Source: Chitinophaga caeni (GTDB lineage: Bacteria; Bacteroidota; Bacteroidia; Chitinophagales; Chitinophagaceae). Taken from it: 64,000 nt of DNA. Within the stretch, counting starts at the first letter, position 1; each line of letters opens with the position of its first letter. The stretch is from assembly GCF_002557795.1 (NCBI RefSeq), contig NZ_CP023777.1, positions 372,001-436,000 on the forward strand. The letters are read 5' to 3'. This document shows, one piece after another, positions 35,259 to 44,734 of this stretch. The position numbers and the translations under genes are program-made. The notes beneath the pieces are model-generated. The model worked only from the letters and a program-made list of their open reading frames with translations, was not told the origin of the DNA and made no database searches.

Positions 35259-37025
35259 ATGAAAATATTACTATCGTACCTCAAACATTATAAATGGTTG
35301 ATTTTTATAGCTTTGCTAATGGCAACGGTCAACCAGCTCTTTTCTTTAATGGATCCCCAAATATTTGGTAAACTGGTGGATTATTTCAACGATCAACATG
35401 ATAAAGTGGGGCTTCATCCATTTTTGAAACAAATCGGCTTGTTCTTGGCTATATTGATCGGTGTTGCCATGGTATCCAGGATCGCGAAGGCTTTCCAAGA
35501 CTATTTCGTGAACGTGATTACCCAGAAATTGGGGGCAAGCATGTACACTGACGGCTTAAAACATTCGCTGAGGCTGCCTTTCCAACAATTTGAAGACCAG
35601 CGGAGCGGGGAAACATTGGCTGTTTTACAGAAAGTAAGATTGGACTGCGAGAAGTTTATTACCTCCGGGATTAATATCCTGTTTACATCTTTGGTTGGCG
35701 TTGTATATGTTATGATTTACACTTTGAGGATTCACTGGAGCCTGTTGCCGGTTTATTTCGGTGGATGTTTATTATTGGCTTTCCTGATGAATATTTTGAG
35801 CAGGAAGATCAAAGTGATACAAAGCAGCATCGTAAAAGAAACAACGGCATTAGCAGGCGCCACCACGGAATCGCTCAGGAATATCGAATTGGTAAAAAGC
35901 CTCGGCTTAACCCAACAGGAAATCGGTCGCTTAAACGGTACAACATTAAAGATTCTACAATTGGAGTTGCGCAAGGTGAGAAGCGTTCGCAGTATTACTT
36001 TCATACAGGGAACATTTGTCAACCTATTAAGACAAAGCATCCTGTTTTTATTACTTTACTTGGCATATAAAGATGTAGCAACTATTGGGCAGTTGATTAC
36101 CCTTCAATTTTATTCATTCTTTCTATTCGGCCCATTACAAGAACTAGGCAACGTTATCCTGGCTTACCGGGAAGCAGAAGTGTCGCTGAATAATTTCGAG
36201 AACATCATAGCCACACCCGTTGAACCGGTTCCCAGCAAGCCAATAGAACTCGGAACATTGAAAGAATTACAGTTCCAGCATGTCAGTTTCAAGCATCTAA
36301 CGGCGCCCAACAAAGCGTTAGACAATATTAGCTTCACCGCTAAAAAGGGGGAAACCATTGCTTTCGTGGGTCCTTCCGGCTCAGGAAAAACGACGCTGGT
36401 GAAGCTCCTCGTAGGGTTATACCAGCCTCAAGATGGCAGAATTTTATATAATGGCATCGATGGAACAGAGATTAACAAGGAGGAACTCAGGCAACAGCTG
36501 GGTTTCGTAACACAGGATATCCAGCTATTTTCCGGCACCATCAAGGAAAATATGCTCTTTGTGAATCCTACTGCATCAGATGAAGAAATCCTGAATGTAT
36601 TACAACAATCATCGGCGCAAAACCTACTGGCCCGTGCCGATAAAGGCATCAATACCGTGATCGGTGAAGGCGGAGTAAAAATTTCCGGGGGAGAAAAACA
36701 AAGATTGTCGATAGCGAGGGCCTTACTCCGCAAACCGACCTTGTTGGTTTTCGATGAAGCCACCTCTGCATTGGATTCCATCACCGAGGAAGAAATTACG
36801 CAAACCGTCAGGGAAGTTACATCTAACAAGGAACATATTACCGTGATGATTGCCCACAGGCTCAGTACGATTATGCATGCAGACAGGATTTTTGTCCTAG
36901 AACGGGGTCATATTATCGAAACCGGCAACCATGACAGCCTAATAGCAGAGAAAGGTTTGTATTACGCAATGTGGCGCCAACAAATCGGGGAGCGGAAATC
37001 AACAATTGCGGCCGTCAATAGTTAA
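35259..37025 (+). CDS. ABC exporter, fused membrane and ATPase domains
   Basis: A 588-residue half-transporter that should form a homodimer in the inner membrane. Residues 1-300 hold six membrane helices of the type I exporter fold. The ATPase has Walker A GPSGSGKTTL, the Q-loop FVTQDIQLFSG, the signature SGGEKQRLSIARAL, Walker B LLVFDEATSALD and the H-loop IAHRLSTI. The resemblance is to MsbA/MDR-type exporters; the cargo (lipid or drug) cannot be assigned. The ATG at 35259 (MKILLSYLKHYKW) gives the usual short cytoplasmic lead. Confidence 0.93.
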   Translation: MKILLSYLKHYKWLIFIALLMATVNQLFSLMDPQIFGKLVDYFNDQHDKVGLHPFLKQIGLFLAILIGVAMVSRIAKAFQDYFVNVITQKLGASMYTDGLKHSLRLPFQQFEDQRSGETLAVLQKVRLDCEKFITSGINILFTSLVGVVYVMIYTLRIHWSLLPVYFGGCLLLAFLMNILSRKIKVIQSSIVKETTALAGATTESLRNIELVKSLGLTQQEIGRLNGTTLKILQLELRKVRSVRSITFIQGTFVNLLRQSILFLLLYLAYKDVATIGQLITLQFYSFFLFGPLQELGNVILAYREAEVSLNNFENIIATPVEPVPSKPIELGTLKELQFQHVSFKHLTAPNKALDNISFTAKKGETIAFVGPSGSGKTTLVKLLVGLYQPQDGRILYNGIDGTEINKEELRQQLGFVTQDIQLFSGTIKENMLFVNPTASDEEILNVLQQSSAQNLLARADKGINTVIGEGGVKISGGEKQRLSIARALLRKPTLLVFDEATSALDSITEEEITQTVREVTSNKEHITVMIAHRLSTIMHADRIFVLERGHIIETGNHDSLIAEKGLYYAMWRQQIGERKSTIAAVNS

Positions 37026-37086
37026 TACATACGTAAACTCATATGTAAACCTGATCAAGATCAATAATATTTTTTATTTATACAGG

Positions 37087-37094
37087 TATTTTTG
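37087..37094 (+). promoter_or_regulatory. -7 element TATTTTTG before the DUF983 gene
   Basis: Perfect TAnnTTTG, 30 bases before the ATG at 37125, in an AT-rich stretch without a clear -33 TTTG. Confidence 0.45.
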
Positions 37095-37124
37095 TGATTG
37101 AATTTGATGCAATAAAACAATATT

Positions 37125-37589
37125 ATGAGCAATAAGCCCAATTACTTTGCAAGTATAATCAAGATGAAATGTCCCCATTGTAGAAGGGGGGACATGTTCA
37201 AAGATAAACAACCATTCCACCTAAGCATATCTAAAATATTTAATATGTATGATCGTTGCCCGGTATGCGGTCAAAAATATGAGTTGGAAACAGGGTTTTG
37301 GTTTGGAACGGGATATGTGAGTTATGCGCTGGGAGTAGCTTTATCGGTATTTAACTTTATCTGGTACGCCTTGTTTTTCGGTTTCTCATGGAAAGACAAT
37401 AGCGTATTCTATTGGTTGGCTATCAACGGGGTGATCTTGGTCGGTGTTCAGCCATGGTTAATGCGGCTTTCCCGAGTGATTTACTTATATTTCTTTATCT
37501 CTTATGATGAAAGCACCTGCGATTTACCCAACCCTGGACCAAGTCACGTTCATAAACCGGTAAATCAAGATATTATATCCAATAACTAA
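37125..37589 (+). CDS. DUF983 family membrane protein
   Basis: 154 residues. An N-terminal zinc-ribbon-like pair (CPHCRRGDMF and CPVCGQKYELETGFWFGTG) is followed by two membrane helices (about 66-88 and 92-115). This is the DUF983 pattern, whose function is unknown; it is often near cytochrome oxidase assembly genes, but not here. It is followed by a strong terminator. The ATG at 37125 (MSNKPN) fits homologues in length. Confidence 0.88.
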   Translation: MSNKPNYFASIIKMKCPHCRRGDMFKDKQPFHLSISKIFNMYDRCPVCGQKYELETGFWFGTGYVSYALGVALSVFNFIWYALFFGFSWKDNSVFYWLAINGVILVGVQPWLMRLSRVIYLYFFISYDESTCDLPNPGPSHVHKPVNQDIISNN

Positions 37590-37613
37590 TAGGAATACAA
37601 TTTCTCATACTAT

Positions 37614-37642
37614 AAAGGGCCGTAAAAACGGCCCTTTTTCCT
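37614..37642 (+). terminator. Terminator of the DUF983 gene
   Basis: AAAGGGCCGT pairs perfectly with ACGGCCCTTT around AAAA, followed by TTCCTTTT. Confidence 0.9.
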
Positions 37643-37802
37643 TTTCATCCAAAATCTGAGCAGTTAGCCAGATAAGATTTTTATATAAAGAATAATTTTT
37701 CCGACAATTTAATCAAAATAAACCTTAGCCCTGCGGGATACTTTCAAAGTTTTCAATTGATTACAGTATGCAAAGTTCTTTCATTCACCTCACAAAAATA
37801 CG

Positions 37803-37830
37803 AAAAAGGCACCCTAAGGCGCCTTTTTAA
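37803..37830. terminator. Orphan two-way terminator-like hairpin
   Basis: AAAAAGGC pairs with GCCTTTTT with an inner C/G pair, and A and T tracts occur on both sides. It lies about 160 bases beyond the DUF983 terminator and before the separate terminator of the convergent lipoprotein gene, so no known transcript needs it. The rest of the gap 37643-37984 shows nothing else. Confidence 0.6.
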
Positions 37831-37938
37831 TGATATTTTAATAATCTGTAAAGCTATTGCATTCTTACCGGCCGCCCCGTATATATTTAACTCGACCATT
37901 ATCTATCGGGCTACGTCAATTTAAAATCATAGTAAAAA

Positions 37939-37961
37939 AATGGCGCTACAAAAAGCAGCGC
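37939..37961 (-). terminator. Terminator of the TonB receptor / lipoprotein operon
   Basis: On the minus strand GGCGCT pairs with AGCGCC and is followed by ATTTTTTTA, about 25 bases after the lipoprotein stop codon. Confidence 0.75.
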
Positions 37962-37984
37962 CAAGATTATATTAATGATCCTGA

Positions 37985-38557
37985 TTATTTTATTACAAGC
38001 GGAAATTCAGTATCCACATCCGTTGATCCCGGGGCGAAGGTACCATCTTTCGCACCATCGGGTTGGTGACGAACAATTACGCGGTAAAACCCGGTAAATG
38101 CTTCCTTGGTGCTTACAGAATATTCCAATCCAACGGGCAGGTTGTTTTCATCTTTATCCAAGGGCGTGATGGTGGCAACCGTTGTTAAAGCATCCGCGAT
38201 ACTCGCATCTGCCTGGGTAAAAATCAAATGAAATACATGGTGCTCATCCGACTCTTCCCTGATTTCGTTAGTGATCGTATCGGCGGGACTAGCATTTTCG
38301 TCGATAAAATCTGTATTAACAGTGTATGTGGTGTTTAACTTTAGTTTTACACTATCAATCGTAACATTACCATCAATGCTTCTCCAAGTGGCAATTACTT
38401 TGTCATTGGCATCTGCATCGTTAACGAAAGTCAATTTTACGGTTGAAATTTCTTCGTTCTCATTTTCTGTAGGTTTATCGTTACTTTCCTTTTTACATGA
38501 AGCAAAAGCCAACATTAAGGCTGCAAATAAGGCAAGTGTTGAATATTTCTTTAACAT
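37985..38557 (-). CDS. Lipoprotein linked to a TonB receptor, probable metal-uptake accessory
   Basis: A 190-residue lipoprotein with a type II signal peptide (lipobox AFAS-C at about residue 20) followed by a charged, acidic linker. The mature part is a beta-sandwich-like domain (VKLTFVNDADANDKVIATW, then EHHVFHLIFTQ, later GFYRVIVRHQPDGAKDG). A His pair and acidic residues could bind metal. It is the last gene of the unit that starts with the His-rich protein at 41401 and contains the TonB receptor, separated from the latter by 39 bases. I know of no established name. Confidence 0.75.
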   Translation of the reverse strand: MLKKYSTLALFAALMLAFASCKKESNDKPTENENEEISTVKLTFVNDADANDKVIATWRSIDGNVTIDSVKLKLNTTYTVNTDFIDENASPADTITNEIREESDEHHVFHLIFTQADASIADALTTVATITPLDKDENNLPVGLEYSVSTKEAFTGFYRVIVRHQPDGAKDGTFAPGSTDVDTEFPLVIK

Positions 38558-38596
38558 AAGTGATTAGAATTTGTGTGTGAATTGTTGATTGCACCG

Positions 38597-40945
38597 CTAT
38601 TTCTTCGGATTAATTTGAAAAGGCACTTTTACCTTCAGGTAAACATTGATACCTGCTTCATCTGCGAAATAGCGGAAAGTGTTGAGATATTCCCTGTAAC
38701 GGGTGTTTAATAAATTGCTGGCGCCTAGCGTAAATGTTACGGGACGTTTAGCGATGTTATGCGTGGTTCCCCCTTCCAAGTTGACCAAGGTATAAGCATC
38801 CGGTGGCGGCATTAGATCCAATGCATTTTCGCCATCTTTCCCCGCTTCAAACGGCACCCTCGTTTGCTTGGTAACATTTGTCATACTTAATGAAATAAAA
38901 TTATCCTTCCAGGCTTTCGTATTTACCGGATAGAAACTCAGCTCTTGTGTGAACCTGTCAGATGGCATACTGATCAACCAATCATCAATAGATTCATTTT
39001 TAGCCCGCAAGATACTGGCCTTGCTACTAAATCGCCATCTCGGTAAAAACAACCATTTCACCTGCGCATCGATCCCTTTCATATTGACATCGGACTGCGC
39101 ATAATAAGTAAAGGGGAATGCCCCCCGGATGGTTACGATAATGCTATCCGATAATTGCTGGTAGATAAAATTATTGAACCGGTTATAATACATATTTACA
39201 TCGGCCTCCAATTGATCGTTGAGCCTGTAATTACCGGAAAGATTAAACTTCCAGCCATGTTCGGCATCAAGGTTTACATTCCCTTTCTCGATCAAACCCG
39301 TACCATGGTGCAAGCCATCGGCATATAGTTCGTTTACACCGGGTACGCGGTAAACATGGCTGGCATTAGCCGTTATCGACAACCTATCGTTTACATAATA
39401 AGTGGCGCCAAGGATACCGGTAAATCCATTATAATCCCTTTCGGGAAAATTGATCTCTCCAAGGTTATCATCTATATTATAAAACGATCTGCTATCAAAA
39501 CGTCCCCCTGCTTCTAACATCCATTTATTATCCTTGCTTTCCCATCTTTCGGAAACGAAAAGTCCCCATTGTTCCAGCTCGTAGTTGGGTATAAACCTCC
39601 TGGCGAGATAATGGTTTCGTTGATACATTCCCGTTGCACCGATCGTACCTTTAAGGCCATGCCAATTGAAATGATCCCAGGTCAGATCCGCCGTGTAAGT
39701 GGTTAAGTTGAGGGTAAGACTGTTTACAGATAAAGCAGAATTTCGATCCAATTCATCACGATAATTAAATTGACGGGCTACGTTTAAGTTCAACTTACCT
39801 ATTTTACCGGTGTTGAGATAGGCTTTTACTTTAAACAATTCATGTTCGGCTATCTGTTCCGGGCGGTTGATATCATAAGAAAAATCCCCTGTAAATTCCT
39901 CCAAGGGGCGTCCCCGCTTGATGGCTTCCTTCAGATCATTCCTATTACTCATATGCGCCCCTGTGAACACACCGATATCCGTGTTGAATTGGCTATAAAA
40001 TAATTCAATCCCATAGGATGGTTTCCGCCAACCCGCGGTTAATGAAAAGTTCTTCTCATCCATCCCGGTATTATTCATCCAATATCCCGGCGCCCTGATA
40101 GAACCACTTCTCCTTGTAGTTCCTTGCACTCTCCAGCTAAGGGCCGGCAATTTCGAAAAGTTGCCTTCAACCAAGGCTGAAACTACTCCCATACGGCTAT
40201 TGGAGAAAGCACCGAGGTTCACTTCTCCTTGAATACCGGGCGTAGTCGTCAAAGGTTTAGGCTCAACCAGGATAACGCCCCCCACGGCATCGCCACCGTA
40301 GCGGATCGCGTTGGCGCCCTTAATCACAACGAGTTTATTAGCCACGAAAGGATCAATTTCCGGCGCATGTTCACTGCCCCATTGTTGTCCTTCTTGCCTT
40401 ACACCGTTGTTATAGATCAATACCCGGTTGCTATGTAAGCCGTTGATCATGGGTTTAGAAACCGTGGCGCCGGTTTGTAGCATGGTCACACCGTTCACTT
40501 CCTTAAGAGATTCAGCAAGCGATAAACCGCGTAGCTTTTCCAAGTCGCGCCCGCTCACTTCAGAGACTGGTCCTGTCATGGATTTGGCAGCATTGGTGGT
40601 TTCCACCGTAATACCTCTCAATTCGCTCACCGCGTGTTCCAAGCTGATGTTCTTACGGGTATCTTTATTAATACTAATCTTAAATTCCAAAGGGTGGCAA
40701 CCGATATGGGAAACCCTGATGGTGTATTCCCCTGCGCAAAGCCCATCCAGTTTATAATTACCATTTTCATCGGACATCACCGCTTGCTGTGTTTCCTTCA
40801 CGGCAATAGTTGCACCGATTAAGTTGGCATTTGAATTTTGATCCAGTATTTTTCCGCTTAATGTATAATTGCATTGCGCCCATACAGATTGGGAAATCAG
40901 TACGCCCAAAATAAGCATAGGCAATATGCGCCTCAATCTATTCAT
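38597..40945 (-). CDS. TonB-dependent outer membrane receptor, probably for zinc or another metal
   Basis: Energised uptake channel, 782 residues, with a signal peptide (MNRLRRILPMLILGVLISQSVWAQ). A carboxypeptidase-like regulatory domain follows (about 25-105), then the plug (about 115-230: MINGLHSNRVLIYNNGVRQEG, VIKGANAIRYGGDAVGGVI), and a 22-strand barrel ending with a C-terminal aromatic strand. General architecture resembles ZnuD-type receptors (loop with EEFTGDFSYDINRPEQIAEHELF). A Zur-like palindrome covers the operon promoter, which favours zinc. This is not a SusC-type polysaccharide receptor, as no SusD follows. Confidence 0.88.
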   Translation of the reverse strand: MNRLRRILPMLILGVLISQSVWAQCNYTLSGKILDQNSNANLIGATIAVKETQQAVMSDENGNYKLDGLCAGEYTIRVSHIGCHPLEFKISINKDTRKNISLEHAVSELRGITVETTNAAKSMTGPVSEVSGRDLEKLRGLSLAESLKEVNGVTMLQTGATVSKPMINGLHSNRVLIYNNGVRQEGQQWGSEHAPEIDPFVANKLVVIKGANAIRYGGDAVGGVILVEPKPLTTTPGIQGEVNLGAFSNSRMGVVSALVEGNFSKLPALSWRVQGTTRRSGSIRAPGYWMNNTGMDEKNFSLTAGWRKPSYGIELFYSQFNTDIGVFTGAHMSNRNDLKEAIKRGRPLEEFTGDFSYDINRPEQIAEHELFKVKAYLNTGKIGKLNLNVARQFNYRDELDRNSALSVNSLTLNLTTYTADLTWDHFNWHGLKGTIGATGMYQRNHYLARRFIPNYELEQWGLFVSERWESKDNKWMLEAGGRFDSRSFYNIDDNLGEINFPERDYNGFTGILGATYYVNDRLSITANASHVYRVPGVNELYADGLHHGTGLIEKGNVNLDAEHGWKFNLSGNYRLNDQLEADVNMYYNRFNNFIYQQLSDSIIVTIRGAFPFTYYAQSDVNMKGIDAQVKWLFLPRWRFSSKASILRAKNESIDDWLISMPSDRFTQELSFYPVNTKAWKDNFISLSMTNVTKQTRVPFEAGKDGENALDLMPPPDAYTLVNLEGGTTHNIAKRPVTFTLGASNLLNTRYREYLNTFRYFADEAGINVYLKVKVPFQINPKK

Positions 40946-41083
40946 ATATCATTGTATAACACCTTGCCCACAACCAGACGGTTCAGCAAGAGATTGGATA
41001 ACTTTAATACAGGTCTGAATTTTCAGAACATGAAAATTGATATGCTTCCCCGGTAGTTACAAGGGAAGCCAGTAAATATGAAG

Positions 41084-41401
41084 TTAAACGATCGGGGGCG
41101 CCCGCAGGGAAGATAGTCCTTCAAGAGAAGGAACATGGTATGTTAATGAAGGGATCGCGTAAAACCATCTTACCTCCGTAAAGGTCATCACATGTTCCAC
41201 TTCATATACATCGTAGGGAGAATAACCAATCTGTATAAATTCACAGTGGCGGTGCGGTATACCAACATAATCACCATCAATATGGTGAATTTCATCGTCC
41301 TTGGTATCAGTGTGGTTTGCAAAAATATCGTGTATAAAATCTCCCGGAAGCGTATGGAAAGCAAACGCGCCGAGCAAGATAATAGACCATATTTTCTGCA
41401 T
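41084..41401 (-). CDS. Small histidine-rich exported protein, first gene of the TonB operon
   Basis: 105 residues from the ATG at 41401 (MQKIWSII). A GTG at 41422 would add 7 residues. An N-terminal hydrophobic segment (IWSIILLGAFAFHTLP) is followed by a His/Asp-rich region: DFIHDIFANHTD, EIHHIDGDY and HRHCEFIQIG. The clustered His, Asp and one Cys suggest a metal-binding or metal-buffering periplasmic protein. It precedes the TonB receptor by 138 bases on the same strand. No characterised family is recognised. Confidence 0.7.
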   Translation of the reverse strand: MQKIWSIILLGAFAFHTLPGDFIHDIFANHTDTKDDEIHHIDGDYVGIPHRHCEFIQIGYSPYDVYEVEHVMTFTEVRWFYAIPSLTYHVPSLEGLSSLRAPPIV

Positions 41402-41440
41402 CCATTTAAGTTTCACCTGCACCGATTAAGTAAGAAGTTA

Positions 41441-41472
41441 CAAATATAACACTATTTGCAACAAAGTTGCAA
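41441..41472 (-). promoter_or_regulatory. Promoter with Zur-like palindrome TTGCAAC-AAA-GTTGCAA
   Basis: On the minus strand the -7 box is TATATTTG (41448-41441), and a TTG 21 bases upstream (41472-41470) is the likely -33. A perfect 7+7-bp palindrome (41456-41472, TTGCAAC, AAA, GTTGCAA) covers this -33 and the spacer, an ideal position for a repressor. Its form is like Zur/Fur-family sites. Confidence 0.6.
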
Positions 41473-41474
41473 GC

Positions 41475-43055
41475 TTATCTAACTTTTAACATTGTCCGGA
41501 CTTGTTGATGCATACCATTTTGGAAACGGGCATAATAAACACCGTTGGGCAAACGCTCCCCGTCAAAATCAACGGTATAATCGCCCGCAGCTTGGTGACT
41601 GTCTACCAAGTTCTTTATCAGTCGACCAGTAGTATCGAAAACCTGTATCAATGTATAACCGCCTTTCGTAGTATAAGTAACCTTTGTCTTAGTCGTAAAC
41701 GGATTAGGATAATTACTAATCAATGTATCCCCGATCGGGTTGTTTGGATCCACCCCGGTCACTAAACCGCAGGCTTGCGGACGCACGATAGGTAAACTTT
41801 GGTAATCCTTCAATAAGACGGATTGAACATCTCCATAATTTACACAAAACCATTGTTCTATAATAGATCCGTAAACGGAACGAAAATCGTATTGCATCGG
41901 TATGTTGGCGCTTGCAGAAATTGCATCCGGGATTTCCGGGGTATTTCCTAATACGCCGGATTCGGCGTAATCACCGAAAACGATCATTGGTGCCGCTGCC
42001 CCGTGGTCGGTTCCCATGCTACCGTTAGACATGATCCGGCGACCGAACTCCGAAAAAGTCATCCCCATCACCCGCTTTGAAGCTCTCAATGCCGTCAAAT
42101 CATCCATAAATGCTTTAATGGATGATGATAATTGCTCCATCAGGTTTGCATGTAGACCGGTGGTAGTATCCCCGGAATTTGTTTGACTGGCATGGGTATC
42201 AAAGCCACCCATACTAACCATGTACAACCGTGTTTTTAGTCCGCCGGCAACTAACCTCGCAACAATTTTCAACTGTTGGGCCAGGTGGTATTGCGGGTAT
42301 TCACCTTGATTGGTGACTTTTCCGGCAGCTAGCTTGATTGAATCAGCGAATTTATTGGATTGCTTGGCAATCAAGCGGATGTACTTCAATTCATTACCGG
42401 CCTTTGTATTCGGCACAGGGTCTTCGATCCCGTTAATCAGGTTATAAAAATCCGTGGCGCTGGTCACTGCCATGGCCATCGTATTAGCTGGCCCCTGGAA
42501 AGCCGGGGAAACGATAGAACCTATTTGTATCGCCAAAGGATCCGGCATTTCCGCATTCGGGTACCCGGCAGGATAATTAGGATATTCATAATTTAAATAA
42601 CGTCCGCCCCAACCGGTCGACAATACCTCGTTGGCATCCGAGCCTGTTAACCAGATATCCGTTGCCCTGAAGTGCGAGAAATTCGGTGAAGGGTAACCGA
42701 CACTTTGTAAAAGACACACCTTACCATTATCATATAATTCCTGTACACCTGTCATAGAAGGATGTAACCCGGCCTTATTATAATTTTGTAACCTCAGTAC
42801 GCTACCTTCCGGTATCGCGATATTCGTACGAGCATTTTGATATTGTCCGTATTTATCCAGCGGGATAACCATGTTCAACCCATCATTTCCGCCCGTTAAT
42901 TGAATCATGACCAGGACATGATCATTATCATCCGCAACATTTTGCAAAGCGCTCAACATGGGGGAAGCGGCAAAGGCCTGTATAGAAAAGCCATTGATAA
43001 ATGAAGGCAATAGGGAGGCAGGTGCCGTATATTTGAGGAAGTCTCTACGTTTCAT
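41475..43055 (-). CDS. DUF1501 protein with type IX secretion sorting domain
   Basis: 526 residues. The N-terminus MKRRDFLKYTAPASLL is a Tat-like signal. The DUF1501 body (sulfatase-like fold) carries the VMIQLTGGNDGLNMVIP start, SVGYPSPNFSHFRATDIWLTGS, the GGFDTHASQ motif, SEFGRR and GTDHGAAAP. The last 80 residues are a type A T9SS C-terminal domain: SNYPNPFTTKTKVTY, LIQVFDTTGRLIKN, and LPNGVYYARF up to a final KVR. It is thus predicted to be exported across both membranes and anchored or released at the cell surface. The gene follows its DUF1800 partner by 20 bases. Confidence 0.9.
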   Translation of the reverse strand: MKRRDFLKYTAPASLLPSFINGFSIQAFAASPMLSALQNVADDNDHVLVMIQLTGGNDGLNMVIPLDKYGQYQNARTNIAIPEGSVLRLQNYNKAGLHPSMTGVQELYDNGKVCLLQSVGYPSPNFSHFRATDIWLTGSDANEVLSTGWGGRYLNYEYPNYPAGYPNAEMPDPLAIQIGSIVSPAFQGPANTMAMAVTSATDFYNLINGIEDPVPNTKAGNELKYIRLIAKQSNKFADSIKLAAGKVTNQGEYPQYHLAQQLKIVARLVAGGLKTRLYMVSMGGFDTHASQTNSGDTTTGLHANLMEQLSSSIKAFMDDLTALRASKRVMGMTFSEFGRRIMSNGSMGTDHGAAAPMIVFGDYAESGVLGNTPEIPDAISASANIPMQYDFRSVYGSIIEQWFCVNYGDVQSVLLKDYQSLPIVRPQACGLVTGVDPNNPIGDTLISNYPNPFTTKTKVTYTTKGGYTLIQVFDTTGRLIKNLVDSHQAAGDYTVDFDGERLPNGVYYARFQNGMHQQVRTMLKVR

Positions 43056-43075
43056 GTGTAGGTTTTTCAGGCAGT

Positions 43076-44734
43076 TTATGCCAGTTGATACTCTGATAGG
43101 TTCATGATGTATTTATACAAGGCTTGCAACCTCGTGGTGACAACACTTTTATAAGCCATATTCCCGGGGTTGCTTTCGTAATTATTCCAAGCTCCGGTCC
43201 AGTAATAATCCGATTCCGTACCCGAAAGTAAAATCATCTCTTTCAAGAATTGCTTCGTATTATCGGAAACATCCATCCGGTATAAGATATGCAGCGAATC
43301 TGAAACCAGCTTTACAGGGTCGCCGGGATCCGGCAGCGATTCCGCAAAATGAATCGGGTCGATAATGATGTTTGATCCCATATAATTGTAGCCTGAAGAA
43401 ATAGCCAGGTCAGTGAACATATTCCGCTTCGGCAACGTATCTGTATTGATCCACAACTCGTGGAATTGCGGTTCTTGGAAATAAGCTTCCCAGCCCGATA
43501 CTAGCGGCGGATCACCAACATCCTGCTGCAAGTTGGCAGCCACGTGGTGAATGACACGCCATGCCGGGTAAGCATCCTGGTAATTCGTTTCCGCAGGAAA
43601 AACGACACCGTATTCGCGGCAGGCACCCACGGCGAAATCCAACGGGCTTTTAATCAAGCAGGACATGTTCAAGGGGTCATAAAAATGTTCACTCTTGAAT
43701 AACGTTGCCAACACCGGGCGTATCTCGAAATTGTTACTTATCAATATTTCTGATAAGGGGGTAATTACTTCTTCTTCAACTTGCGCATCTATATCGTAAT
43801 ACACGAAAAAGCGGTACAGCTTGCGGCAAATGAACTTCGCGGCCTCCGGTTGAGCGAAAATGATATTTAATAAATCATCTAGTTCCGTAGCGCCGGCCTG
43901 GGCTGTTTTCCCGGAAATCACCTTGTTGCCATAAAACACGGAGAATGTTTTGTTTTCAATATCATGCAAGGTAGCATCGAAATAGGAAGTGATCGTTTCG
44001 CTATTGATGCGGTAGCCTGTCAAAACCCTTGCCGTTGCGCGAACATCACCTTCAGTATAATGCGAATCCGGCCCTTTCCCAACCGTGAAGAGTTCATGCA
44101 ATTCCCTTGCATAGTTCTCATCCGGCGCGGACTTTTCGTTGAGGTAGCCGTTGAGATACACCAGCATGGCAGGATCCAAAGTTACCGCTTTCGTAAGCGC
44201 TTTGAAATTACCTAGGGCGTAAGATCTTAGCAAGGCATTATTGGCATATAAGTAACGGGCTTCCCTTACCATATCGGTTTCCGTGGCAAAATGATTGTGC
44301 CAGAACAACACCATCTTTTCGCGGATGTTCCTTTCCTGGTGAATCATTTGGCCGATCCACCAATATTTTAAAGATTGAATGCGGAATTGCTGTAATTCTT
44401 CATCACCGGGGGCGGCAGTTACCCAGGTAGCGCCCTGGGGTATTCCCGTAGGGTCGGTATAGCCGTCTACATTATAATTATTTACCGGGGGATTAGGTGC
44501 CGTACCCGTTGTTAATAAAGCCTCAACGGCAGCATCCATGCTCAATCCCGTGAAATAATTAACATCGGAGGGAGCTGCGCCGAAAGTGGCCCTCTTTAAT
44601 AGGTGAACAACTTGAGCAGTAGTCCATTCCCCAGTATAGGGAGCCATACCAGTCCTAGTTCTACCATATTGTACCTTGGTAAATGGTTTACGGGACGGCG
44701 GGGTAGCTAAATTTAAAAAAGCTCTACGATCCAT
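43076..44734 (-). CDS. DUF1800 protein
   Basis: 552 residues. DUF1800 and DUF1501 genes form conserved pairs in many bacteria, with unknown function, probably in the envelope. Family motifs include TTAQVVHLLKRATFGAAP, FWHNHFATE, NYARELHELFTVG, the GHRINS-like LTGYRINS segment and FICRKLYRFFVYYD. The N-terminus MDRRAFLNLA is again twin-arginine-like, but the hydrophobic stretch is missing, so export is unclear. It leads the two-gene unit. A CCAAAT/ATTTGG dyad at 44821-44838 lies upstream. Confidence 0.85.
   Translation of the reverse strand: MDRRAFLNLATPPSRKPFTKVQYGRTRTGMAPYTGEWTTAQVVHLLKRATFGAAPSDVNYFTGLSMDAAVEALLTTGTAPNPPVNNYNVDGYTDPTGIPQGATWVTAAPGDEELQQFRIQSLKYWWIGQMIHQERNIREKMVLFWHNHFATETDMVREARYLYANNALLRSYALGNFKALTKAVTLDPAMLVYLNGYLNEKSAPDENYARELHELFTVGKGPDSHYTEGDVRATARVLTGYRINSETITSYFDATLHDIENKTFSVFYGNKVISGKTAQAGATELDDLLNIIFAQPEAAKFICRKLYRFFVYYDIDAQVEEEVITPLSEILISNNFEIRPVLATLFKSEHFYDPLNMSCLIKSPLDFAVGACREYGVVFPAETNYQDAYPAWRVIHHVAANLQQDVGDPPLVSGWEAYFQEPQFHELWINTDTLPKRNMFTDLAISSGYNYMGSNIIIDPIHFAESLPDPGDPVKLVSDSLHILYRMDVSDNTKQFLKEMILLSGTESDYYWTGAWNNYESNPGNMAYKSVVTTRLQALYKYIMNLSEYQLA

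Noticed and set aside
38271..38567. 98-codon plus-strand frame opposite the lipoprotein gene
   Set aside because: Complementary to a gene with a clear lipobox and operon context.
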